Below are positions 7,805 to 14,065 of a stretch of 16,422 nucleotides of DNA, in pieces. Position 1 is the stretch's first letter. Each line of letters starts with the position of its first letter. The stretch is from Paracoccaceae bacterium. GTDB taxonomy: Bacteria > Pseudomonadota > Alphaproteobacteria > Rhodobacterales > Rhodobacteraceae. The translations under genes were made by a program, and so were the position numbers. Below the pieces are notes generated by a model that was given only the letters and a program-made list of their open reading frames with translations, did not search any database and was not told the DNA's origin. The stretch covers positions 1 through 16,422 of the forward strand of contig JALQTL010000213.1 of NCBI GenBank assembly GCA_023260935.1, read 5' to 3'.

Positions 7805-8263
7805 TCATACAGCGTCGCGAAACACCTCGGCCAGCAGGTCGGCAAAGAAGGCTTCATCCGCCGGGGTAAAGGCTGCCGGCGTGTCGCTGTCCAAATCCAG
7901 CACCCCCAAAAGATCGCCCCGGCCATTGCGCACCGGCAAGACCAGTTCCGACCGGGTGGACGAGGCGCAGGCGATATGGCCCGGAAAGGCATCGACATCG
8001 GGCACGTTCTGAACCTGCCCTGTGCACGCACAAGCCCCGCAGACCCCGCGTGAGAACGGAATGACAAGACAACCATGGCCACCCTGATAAGGGCCGATCT
8101 TCAGCAGTTCGGGCGCGACAACGCGGTAGAACCCGGTCCAGTCCGACAACGGGTGATGTTGGTGGATTTCACAGGCCAGCGTCGCCATCAGCGCCACCGT
8201 ATCGGTTTCACCATGGGTCAGCGACAGCACCTGCTGGCGCAGCGCGTCATAATCGGGGGTCAT
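7805..8263 (-). CDS. msrC: Free methionine-R-sulfoxide reductase (GAF domain)
   Basis: This 152-residue single-GAF protein resembles Escherichia coli MsrC/YebR. WTGFYRV, GPYQGGHGCLVIPFSRGVCG, FPGHIAC and SELVLPV appear in order, followed by LLGVLDLDSD. The three family cysteines are present with the spacing of Cys84/94/118 in the E. coli enzyme: Cys65, Cys75 and Cys99, with Cys99 (HIAC) as the expected catalytic residue. There are additional cysteines at 78 and 80 (GVCGACAC). The enzyme reduces free L-methionine-R-sulfoxide and not protein-bound residues. The ORF is open upstream into the ggt gene, but the ATG at 8263, one base after the ggt stop, gives the family length and implies translational coupling. 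The mmuM-like gene follows after 62 bases on the same strand. Confidence 0.92.
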   Translation of the reverse strand: MTPDYDALRQQVLSLTHGETDTVALMATLACEIHQHHPLSDWTGFYRVVAPELLKIGPYQGGHGCLVIPFSRGVCGACACTGQVQNVPDVDAFPGHIACASSTRSELVLPVRNGRGDLLGVLDLDSDTPAAFTPADEAFFADLLAEVFRDAV

Positions 8264-8264
8264 G

Positions 8265-9842
8265 TCAGTAGCCAAGGGCGATACCATCCTTCCGCGGATC
8301 AGATCCCCCGACAAGCACACCATCCTGCCCGATGACAATGGCCTGCGCGCCCCCCAGCGGTGTATGGGGGATGGAAACCTTGTGCCCCATGGCCGCCAGT
8401 TCGGCCCGGACCGCATCGGAATAGCCGCGTTCCACCTGCATCCCCTCGGGCCCGGAAAAGCTGCGCGGAGCGTCGATGGCCTGCTGCACATCCATGCCGA
8501 AATCCACCATGTTCGACAGCAGCCGCGCATGGCCGCAGGGCTGATAGCCCCCGCCCATCACGCCAAAGGGCATCTCGACACGCCCCGCCCGCATCACCAT
8601 GCCCGGAATGATCGTGTGCATCGGGCGCTTGCCCCCGGCAGCTTCGTTCGGATGCCCTTCGGCCAGCGTGAACCCAGCCCCGCGGTTCTGAAAGGCAATG
8701 CCGAAGCGGTTCGACGCAAGCCCCGCGCCAAACCCCCAGAACACCGAATAGATCAGCGAAACAGCCATCCGGTCGCGATCCACCACGGTGATATAGATCG
8801 TATCCTTGTGGATTGCCTCGGTCAGCGGGGCGGCCGCCGGCATGGCCCGGGCCGGATCGATCAGCCCTGCCAGCCTGTCAGCGGTTTCATCCGAAAGCAT
8901 GTGGTCCAGCCGCGCCGTCAACGCGGGATCGGCGATGAAACGATTGCGGGCATCATAGGCCAGCTTGGCCGCCTCGGCCTCGATATGCGCGCGGGCGGCG
9001 CCGAAAGGATCCATCGCCTGAAGATCGAACCGGCGCAGGATCTTCAGCATCAGGATGGCCGTCGCCCCCTGCCCGTTTGGCGGATGTTCCAGCAGATCAA
9101 TCCCGCGATAAGGGCCCTGCACCGGTGCGGCCCAGTCGCAGGCGGTGGCGGCCAGATCGTCCAGCGTATGCGTGCCACCCAGAGCGCGAAGGCTGGCGAT
9201 CATGTCCTCGGCCACCTCGCCTTCGTAAAACCCGGCCCGGCCTTCGCGGGCAATCCGGCGCAGCACCTCGGCCTGTCCGGGCGCGCGGAAAATCTGCCCC
9301 GGGCGCGGCGGCCTGTCATCGAACAGGAAGACCTTGCGCGCGTGGCCCTGCAATTCGGGCGCGTCTTCTTCCCAGTCAAAGGCCACCCGCGGGGCCACGG
9401 GGATACCCGCTTCGGCGTAATGGATGGCGGGGGCAAGGATTTCTGGCAGACCAATCTTGCCCCATTCGGCATTCAGGCGGCAGAAGGCATCCACGGCACC
9501 GGGCAGCGTAACCGATTCCACCCCCCGCAGCGGCACTGCCGTCAGGCCCTGGTCGCGCATCCGGGCGGCCGACAGGCCCATCGGCGCACGCCCCGATCCG
9601 TTCAGTGCAAGCACCCGGTCTTCGCCCGCGGGTTTCAGCAGAACAAAGCAATCGCCGCCAAGGCCCGTCATCTGCGGTTCGCAAAAGCCCAGCAGCACGG
9701 CACCAGCAAGGGCGGCATCTGCCGCATTTCCACCCGCCTTCAGGGTTTCGATCGCCACCTGCGCGGCAAGCGGGTGCGACGTTGCGCAAACCCCGTTCTC
9801 GGCCATGACGGCCGAACGCCCCGGCTGGTGAAAATCGCGCAT
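8265..9842 (-). CDS. Gamma-glutamyltransferase family protein (Ntn hydrolase)
   Basis: The 525-residue protein has the gamma-glutamyltranspeptidase fold from end to end: ENGVCATSHPLAAQVAIETL, GGNAADAALA, MTGLGGDCFVLL, SVTLPGAVDAF and LLEHPPNGQGATAILML. The autoprocessing Thr is predicted at 348 in KDTIYITVVDRD, which would give a large subunit of about 347 residues and a small one of 178. The C-terminal glycine motif reads GVMGGGYQPCGHA instead of the classical PGGSRI, placing it in the YwrD-like branch. No signal peptide is seen, so it is probably cytoplasmic; substrate may be glutathione, another gamma-glutamyl compound or an acyl-type amide. The start has the best Shine-Dalgarno sequence in the window (AGAGGAGG, complement 9848-9855, five-base spacing). 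It heads the minus-strand run and nearly touches msrC. Confidence 0.9.
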   Translation of the reverse strand: MRDFHQPGRSAVMAENGVCATSHPLAAQVAIETLKAGGNAADAALAGAVLLGFCEPQMTGLGGDCFVLLKPAGEDRVLALNGSGRAPMGLSAARMRDQGLTAVPLRGVESVTLPGAVDAFCRLNAEWGKIGLPEILAPAIHYAEAGIPVAPRVAFDWEEDAPELQGHARKVFLFDDRPPRPGQIFRAPGQAEVLRRIAREGRAGFYEGEVAEDMIASLRALGGTHTLDDLAATACDWAAPVQGPYRGIDLLEHPPNGQGATAILMLKILRRFDLQAMDPFGAARAHIEAEAAKLAYDARNRFIADPALTARLDHMLSDETADRLAGLIDPARAMPAAAPLTEAIHKDTIYITVVDRDRMAVSLIYSVFWGFGAGLASNRFGIAFQNRGAGFTLAEGHPNEAAGGKRPMHTIIPGMVMRAGRVEMPFGVMGGGYQPCGHARLLSNMVDFGMDVQQAIDAPRSFSGPEGMQVERGYSDAVRAELAAMGHKVSIPHTPLGGAQAIVIGQDGVLVGGSDPRKDGIALGY

Positions 9843-10061
9843 CGCATCCTCCTCTGCTTTGGGCAGACGCTAGGGCGTGCGGGGCCGGTTGCCAATGGGG
9901 GGAAGAAGAACCTCGGTGCCACGAACTGGGTGGGGGCTTTTATCCGCAGCACCGAGGGAAGCTTTATGCAGCTACCCTTCTTGTATCGATATCTGTCGCG
10001 GCAGATTTAGGGGGAAAAATTGGCGGTTTCGCGTCAGTTTCCGATTCCGGGAAACACTGGG
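9843..10061. promoter_or_regulatory. 219-bp spacer before ggt-family gene with palindromic sites
   Basis: On the minus strand this lies between the RsbW-like gene and the gamma-glutamyltransferase gene. It holds the ggt Shine-Dalgarno sequence, a 9-bp inverted repeat (9911-9919 with 9949-9957), and a near-perfect 16-base palindrome ATCTGTCGCGGCAGAT at 9991-10006 preceded by ATCGATATC. Any promoter for the ggt-msrC run must lie here or further upstream, but I see no convincing -35/-10 pair. A short plus-strand frame of 14 codons (9966-10010) is discussed in the findings. Confidence 0.45.
9911..9957 (-). repeat. 9-bp perfect inverted repeat with 29-nt loop, possible terminator
   Basis: CCTCGGTGC at 9911-9919 and GCACCGAGG at 9949-9957 are exact inverted repeats. 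Read on the minus strand the stem is followed by GGTTCTTCTTCC, a pyrimidine-rich tail, about 105 bases after the stop of the RsbW-like gene. A terminator for the hspQ/STAS/ATPase group is possible, but the loop is long and the U-run is interrupted. An operator or a structured leader for ggt is an alternative. Confidence 0.4.
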
Positions 10062-10511
10062 TCAGATATGGCCGGACTGTTTCTGCCGAACCAGAAACGA
10101 CAAACGGTTTTCCCCCCCGATGCGCAGATACAGCAGATCATCCGTCAAAAGGCGAATCAAGTGCCAGCCGAAGCCGCCTTCGGGCAAATCCTCAACCCCG
10201 GTTTCGGGCGGCAGATCGCCCCGCGGCAAAACTCCGCCCGGCATCGGGGCCCCCCTGTCTGACACGGTAAAGGCAAGGGCTTCGCCCGCCGCGCTAAGGC
10301 TGATGTCGATCATCCCCAGCTGCCCGGCATAGGCATGTTCGATGATGTTGTTCAAAACCTCGGCAAGAGTGGTGCGGGCGGCATCCATCGTCTCGGCACA
10401 ACAATGCAGGTCCAGCATCGCCGCATCCACCCGGGCGAGGGCCAGACGCACATCAGGCAAGGTTGCGGGGATGGTCAGCCGAAAATCCGACATGGCCACA
10501 TCATCGCGCAT
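10062..10511 (-). CDS. RsbW/SpoIIAB-like ATP-binding anti-sigma regulatory protein
   Basis: This small protein of 149 residues has a GHKL/HATPase_c_2 fold. The N-box is EVLNNIIEHAY (about 51-61), the G1 box DRGAPMP (85-91), and the G2 region GGFGWHLIRLLTDDL (112-126). Such proteins are serine kinases that bind and hold a sigma factor or other target and phosphorylate a STAS partner. The partner is encoded immediately upstream. Two starts are possible: ATG at 10511, used here, overlapping the STAS stop by 11 bases, or ATG at 10493, seven bases after that stop. Neither has a strong ribosome-binding site, suggesting translational coupling. No sigma factor is encoded nearby, so the target is unknown. 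Confidence 0.87.
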   Translation of the reverse strand: MRDDVAMSDFRLTIPATLPDVRLALARVDAAMLDLHCCAETMDAARTTLAEVLNNIIEHAYAGQLGMIDISLSAAGEALAFTVSDRGAPMPGGVLPRGDLPPETGVEDLPEGGFGWHLIRLLTDDLLYLRIGGENRLSFLVRQKQSGHI

Positions 10512-10836
10512 GGATCGCCTGCCCCGGCACATCGACATGGATCGGAAAGACGCCATCCATCCGCGTCAACCGAAAGACCTTGGCCACCGATACCGACAGC
10601 GCGGCAAGTTCCAGAACCCGGTCGGGGCCCAGCATCTTGCGCAGCGCGACAATGGCGCCCAGACCCGAACTGTCGATGAAACCAACCTGTGCCAGATCCA
10701 GCACGATCCGCTGGTCATGGCCTTCCATGACATCGCGCATGCGTTCCTTGAACTCGATCGCGCAGGCAGCATCGATCCGGTCTTCGCGCACATGGGCGAT
10801 CAGGATTTCGGGGGTTATGGTGCAATCAACGTTCAT
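10501..10836 (-). CDS. STAS-domain anti-anti-sigma factor (RsbV/SpoIIAA-like)
   Basis: The 111-residue protein is a single STAS domain. The phosphorylation loop is intact: IVLDLAQVGFIDSSGLGAIV, with Ser56/Ser57 as candidate phospho-acceptors by analogy with SpoIIAA. In partner switching the unphosphorylated STAS protein binds the ATPase and releases its target. The start ATG has GGGAG upstream at seven bases. The gene is directly followed by the RsbW-like kinase and preceded by hspQ with 58 bases between. No PP2C phosphatase is present in the window to reset the phosphorylated form. Confidence 0.9.
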   Translation of the reverse strand: MNVDCTITPEILIAHVREDRIDAACAIEFKERMRDVMEGHDQRIVLDLAQVGFIDSSGLGAIVALRKMLGPDRVLELAALSVSVAKVFRLTRMDGVFPIHVDVPGQAIHAR

Positions 10837-10894
10837 GGCGGACTCCCTTTACGGGAAAGCCTAGCCGCCGCTGGTTACCACAAAGTCAACCGGA

Positions 10895-11221
10895 TCAGTT
10901 CAACTGAAATTGCAGCGGGTAACGGCCATCCTGAAAATCGCCGAACAGATCGTGCAGGTCAGGGTGGCCCACTGGTTCGCCCGTTTCATCGGCCACAAGG
11001 TTCTGTTCCGAGACATAGGCGACGTAATAGCTTTGATCGTTTTCCGCCAGCAGGTGATAGAACGGCTGGTTCTTGCTGGGTCGACTGTCCTCAGGGATGT
11101 TTTCGTACCATTCGTCGGTATTCGAAAACATTGCATCAACATCAAAGACAACGCCCCGGAAGGGATGCTTCCGGTGGCGGACCACTTGACCCAGGTGGTA
11201 TTTCGGTGTCGATTTCAACAT
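10895..11221 (-). CDS. hspQ: Heat shock protein HspQ
   Basis: The 108-residue protein fits the HspQ/YccV family. It starts with KYHLGQVVRHRKHPFRGVVFDVDAMFS and continues with QPFYHLLAENDQSYYVAYVSEQNLV and a DLFGDF tail; the E. coli protein shows the same GQQVRH, GVVVDIDP and WYHV pattern. HspQ was described as a hemimethylated-DNA-binding protein that affects DnaA stability, and as a specificity-enhancing factor for Lon. A GGGGGA lies nine bases before the ATG. The gene is divergent from an AEC permease across 84 bases. It could be co-transcribed with the downstream STAS and kinase genes. Confidence 0.93.
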   Translation of the reverse strand: MLKSTPKYHLGQVVRHRKHPFRGVVFDVDAMFSNTDEWYENIPEDSRPSKNQPFYHLLAENDQSYYVAYVSEQNLVADETGEPVGHPDLHDLFGDFQDGRYPLQFQLN

Positions 11222-11246
11222 CGCATTGCGTCCCCCGATGATGGTT

Positions 11247-11274
11247 AGTAATCCCGTTCATGCCCACTTGTCCA
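11247..11274 (-). promoter_or_regulatory. Weak candidate promoter for hspQ
   Basis: On the minus strand TGGACA (complement 11269-11274) is followed after 16 bases by ATTACT (complement 11247-11252). This gives five of six matches at -35 and three of six at -10, with a start site about 20-25 bases before the ribosome-binding site and ATG. No heat-shock sigma-32 signature (CTTGAAA/CCCATNT) is seen in the 84-bp divergent spacer. Position is right; strength of match is poor. Confidence 0.25.
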
Positions 11275-11305
11275 CAACAGGGGCGCAAGAATAGGGAAAC
11301 AATCT

Positions 11306-12187
11306 GTGGGCTTACTCCTTACAGTGCTGGAGATCGTGGCCCCTGTCGGCCTGCTTGGCGCGATCGGATTCCTTTGGGTCAGGACCGGTCACGAATACCG
11401 GATGGAATTCATCACTCGGCTGTCGATGACGCTTTCCGTGCCCGCGCTGATCTTCACCGCGCTGATGAAAACCACGATCGACCCCGCCGCGCTGACTGCG
11501 CTGACACTGGCGGCGATTGCCGCCTATCTGGTGCTGGCGGCTGTATTCTGGCTGCTGCTACGGCTGGGCCGCCTGCCCCAGCGCACCTTTCTGGCACCGA
11601 TGATCTTTGGCAACACCGGCAATGTCGGGCTGCCGCTGGCGCTGTTTGCCTTTGGCGAGGCGGGGTTCGCCTATGCGGTGGTGGTCTTTGCGGTGATGGC
11701 AATCTTCTCCTTTACCGCCGGGGTCTGGCTGGTTTCCGGCGGCGGCACCCCCCTGCGCGCGCTGAAAGAGCCGGTGACATGGGCCACCCTGCTGGGCGCA
11801 TTGTTCCTCTGGCAAGGATGGCACACGCCCGACTGGCTGACAAATTCACTGTCGCTTCTGGGGCAGATCGCCATTCCCGTGATGCTGATCACCCTTGGCG
11901 TGGCGGTGGCGCGGCTAAGTGCCGGGCATCTGGGCAAGGCACTTTTTCTTTCGGTTCTGCGGGCCGGCATCTGCGCGGCCGTGGCCGTGACGGTCGGGCT
12001 TTGGCTACGGCTGGAACCGGTCGCCTTTGCGGTGCTGGTCTTGCAGATCACCACCCCGGTTGCGGTCACCTCCTATATGCTTGCGGAAAAATACGGGGCC
12101 GATGCCGATGCGGTTGCCGGACTTGTCATCGCCTCCACGCTTCTGTCGGTCGCCAGCCTTCCGCTCACTCTCGCATTTCTGATCTGA
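11306..12187 (+). CDS. AEC (auxin efflux carrier) family transporter
   Basis: The 293-residue protein is almost entirely hydrophobic, with about ten membrane segments in two halves joined by a short loop near residue 150. Family features include SVPALIFTALMKT in the first half, MIFGNTGNVGLPLALFAFGEAG, IPVMLITLGVAVARL after the loop, and ITTPVAVTSYMLAEKYGADAD near the end. Bacterial AEC proteins move small organic anions such as malate or malonate, but the substrate here is unknown. It starts with GTG at 11306, preceded by AGGGAAA at eight bases. The gene is divergent from hspQ and co-directional with the lipoprotein gene 77 bases downstream. Confidence 0.92.
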   Translation: MGLLLTVLEIVAPVGLLGAIGFLWVRTGHEYRMEFITRLSMTLSVPALIFTALMKTTIDPAALTALTLAAIAAYLVLAAVFWLLLRLGRLPQRTFLAPMIFGNTGNVGLPLALFAFGEAGFAYAVVVFAVMAIFSFTAGVWLVSGGGTPLRALKEPVTWATLLGALFLWQGWHTPDWLTNSLSLLGQIAIPVMLITLGVAVARLSAGHLGKALFLSVLRAGICAAVAVTVGLWLRLEPVAFAVLVLQITTPVAVTSYMLAEKYGADADAVAGLVIASTLLSVASLPLTLAFLI

Positions 12188-12264
12188 CGCGGCACAAGGG
12201 CCCATTTCCCCTGCCGCCGTTTTCGCGTATTCTGCGAGAAAAGAAAAATATGTGCGAGAGGCAG

Positions 12265-12846
12265 ATGAGCAGACTACTCCGCGCGTCGATCGTGTTTCTG
12301 GTCCTTGCGTCCTGCGGGGGAGGGAATTTTTCGGCGCCCCGCGATCTGGATAACGCCTGTGCCATCGTGCGCGAGCGGCCGCAGTATTTCAACGCCATGC
12401 GCGCGACCGAACGCAAGTGGGGCATTCCGGTGCATGTCCAGATGGCGACGATTCATCAGGAATCGAAGTTCATCGGCAATGCCCGCACCCCGCACCGTTT
12501 TGCCCTTGGCATCATTCCGATGGGGCGCCAATCTTCGGCCTATGGCTATTCGCAGGCGCTGGATGGCACCTGGGAAGAATACCAGCGAGAGGAACGCCGT
12601 GGCGGGGCCCGGCGCGACCGGATCAGTGACGCCACCGATTTCATGGGCTGGTACATGCACAATTCTACCCAGCGTCTGGGCATCTCGAAGACCGATGCGC
12701 AAAGCCAGTATCTGGCCTATCACGAAGGCCGCAGCGGCTTTGCCCGCCAAAGCTATCAGGCAAAGCCTTGGCTTGTCGAAATCTCGGCCCGGGTGCAGCA
12801 AAGATCAGAGATGTATGCCCAGCAACTTGCCCGGTGCCGGCGTTAA
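12265..12846 (+). CDS. Putative lytic transglycosylase-like lipoprotein
   Basis: The 193-residue product has a lipoprotein signal: MSRLLRASIVFLVLASC, with lipobox Leu-Ala-Ser-Cys and Cys17 as the predicted lipidated residue. The mature part resembles the SLT/lysozyme fold. RKWGIPVHVQMATIHQESKF contains the likely catalytic Glu66, followed by SSAYGYSQALDGTWEEYQ, and later DFMGWYMHNSTQRLG and YLAYHEGRSGF. It would cleave or bind peptidoglycan at the outer-membrane face of the periplasm. An in-frame ATG at 12250 would add five residues; 12265 is preferred because AGAGG lies just upstream, although its spacing is short. The stop shares the bases TTAA with the convergent lolA stop. Confidence 0.83.
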   Translation: MSRLLRASIVFLVLASCGGGNFSAPRDLDNACAIVRERPQYFNAMRATERKWGIPVHVQMATIHQESKFIGNARTPHRFALGIIPMGRQSSAYGYSQALDGTWEEYQREERRGGARRDRISDATDFMGWYMHNSTQRLGISKTDAQSQYLAYHEGRSGFARQSYQAKPWLVEISARVQQRSEMYAQQLARCRR

Positions 12847-13445
12847 AGACCGCGCTTTTCGATTTCGGCATCAATATTGAAGTAAGAGGTCGGGAAAGTG
12901 CCGCCCTTCTTCATCTCGCCCAGAATAACCGTGGTCTGGTTGCCGACATCATCGGTGATGACCCACTGGCGCAGTTCCACCGGATTGGCGGTAAAGACCA
13001 GTTCGATGGTCCCGTAAGACGGGTTTTCCGGGTCTTGCGCCACCACCCGGGTGGTGTTGTCCACCTGCTTGTGCCCGACAACCATCTTGGCGCGGGCCAG
13101 ATTGATGTTGTCGGCAAGGATCAGGTTCAGCGGGGTTCGCCGAAGCGGGTATTGCTCTGGCGGCTGGTTCGATTTGGAATCGAAAATCGCCACCTGCTGC
13201 GCACCCGCCATCACTAGGCTCTTGTCGGGCGGCGCGTATTCGAATCGCACCCGCCCCGGACGCCGGATGAAGACCCGGCCCGTGGCAATGCTGCCATCGG
13301 CATTCACTTGGGTGAAGTCCGCCTCAACCGTCGACAGGCCGTTCAGATAGGCCGACAGATCGGCAAGCGAAATCTTTTCGGCCAGGGCGGGGGTGCCAAG
13401 GACCATAAGGGCAAGCGGGGCCAGCAGGGCGGTGCGACGGTTCAT
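12843..13445 (-). CDS. lolA: LolA-type outer-membrane lipoprotein carrier protein
   Basis: The 200-residue protein has a cleavable signal peptide (MNRRTALLAPLALMVLGTPA, cut after ALA at about residue 22). The LolA fold follows: ISLADLSAYLNGLSTVEADFTQVNADGS, GRVFIRRPGRVRFEYAPP and SLVMAGAQQVAIFD, then PLNLIL and GTIELVF near the end. LolA ferries lipoproteins from LolCDE across the periplasm to the outer membrane. The frame is open upstream, but the ATG at 13445 precedes the signal peptide and overlaps the tetR stop by ATGA. No Shine-Dalgarno sequence is visible, consistent with coupling to tetR. A TATATT lies seven bases before the ATG. The adjacent convergent gene encodes a lipoprotein. Confidence 0.9.
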   Translation of the reverse strand: MNRRTALLAPLALMVLGTPALAEKISLADLSAYLNGLSTVEADFTQVNADGSIATGRVFIRRPGRVRFEYAPPDKSLVMAGAQQVAIFDSKSNQPPEQYPLRRTPLNLILADNINLARAKMVVGHKQVDNTTRVVAQDPENPSYGTIELVFTANPVELRQWVITDDVGNQTTVILGEMKKGGTFPTSYFNIDAEIEKRGL

Positions 13446-14065
13446 GGCGTGAATATAGCGATTGCCGAAGCGAGTTGCATCCCGCTTCCCGCCCCATGGC
13501 CCGGCAAATGCCGAATAGTTGAGCCCGCGTGACAAGCCCCCACCCGTGCACCCAGGATCCAGCGAATGGCAACGCCCTGCACCAGCGCTGTGACAAACAC
13601 CGCAGTATCATCTGGGGAAAGGTCGGCCCGCAGCTTTCCCTGATCCCGCGTCAGCGCCATGGCAAGATGGCCCTGAAATATCATCAGGATCGCCGCAAAC
13701 CTTTCGCGCAACTGGGGGTTTTCCACCTCCAGTTCGCGTGAGAACAGGATGGATGGCAGCGCCGGGCAAGCCTCGATCTGCGCAAACTGTGCCAGCACAA
13801 GGGCGCGACGTTGCGCATCCGGCTCTGGCTTTTGTGCCAAGGTGGCATCCCAGCTTTCCGACATGCGCGCGATGACCACATCCGCCACCATGACCCGGAT
13901 GTCAGCCTTGGTGGGAAAATGGCGGAAAATCGCCGCCTGGGTGATCTTCACCTCGGCCGCGATGTCTTTCGTGGTCAGTCGGTCGGGCCCGATCCTGTCG
14001 GCAAGCACCAGAAGCACATTGACGATTTCGGCCTTTCGGTCCTGTGCTGACTTGCGCGGACGCAT
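13442..14065 (-). CDS. TetR/AcrR family transcriptional regulator
   Basis: The 207-residue protein has a TetR N-terminal helix-turn-helix at about 31-55 (LTTKDIAAEVKITQAAIFRHFPTKAD, key residues Thr32, Ala43-Ala45, Phe47, His49, Phe50). Helices of the ligand/dimer domain follow up to about residue 175 (FVTALVQGVAIRWILGARVG). The last 30 residues (from Cys178, with GSTIRHLPGHGAGSG) are Gly/His-rich and unlike the usual final helix, though the overall length is normal. The ligand and targets are unknown. The stop overlaps the lolA start by ATGA, so the two may be co-translated. Upstream lies a 408-bp spacer, where autoregulatory sites would be expected, but I found no convincing operator there. 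Confidence 0.9.
   Translation of the reverse strand: MRPRKSAQDRKAEIVNVLLVLADRIGPDRLTTKDIAAEVKITQAAIFRHFPTKADIRVMVADVVIARMSESWDATLAQKPEPDAQRRALVLAQFAQIEACPALPSILFSRELEVENPQLRERFAAILMIFQGHLAMALTRDQGKLRADLSPDDTAVFVTALVQGVAIRWILGARVGACHAGSTIRHLPGHGAGSGMQLASAIAIFTP

Noticed and set aside
8262..10010. Plus-strand open frame of 582 codons
   Set aside because: Antisense to the gamma-glutamyltransferase gene; no domain. Only its last 14 codons lie in a spacer and are discussed separately.
12221..12247. TTTTCGC/GCGAGAAAA inverted repeat as terminator or promoter before the lipoprotein gene
   Set aside because: The stem has a bulge and is AT-poor in pairing; the TATTCT within it lacks a matching -35 element.
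11260..12264. N-terminal extension of the lipoprotein gene through the AEC permease
   Set aside because: It is in another frame of the permease gene and would remove the lipoprotein signal from the N-terminus.
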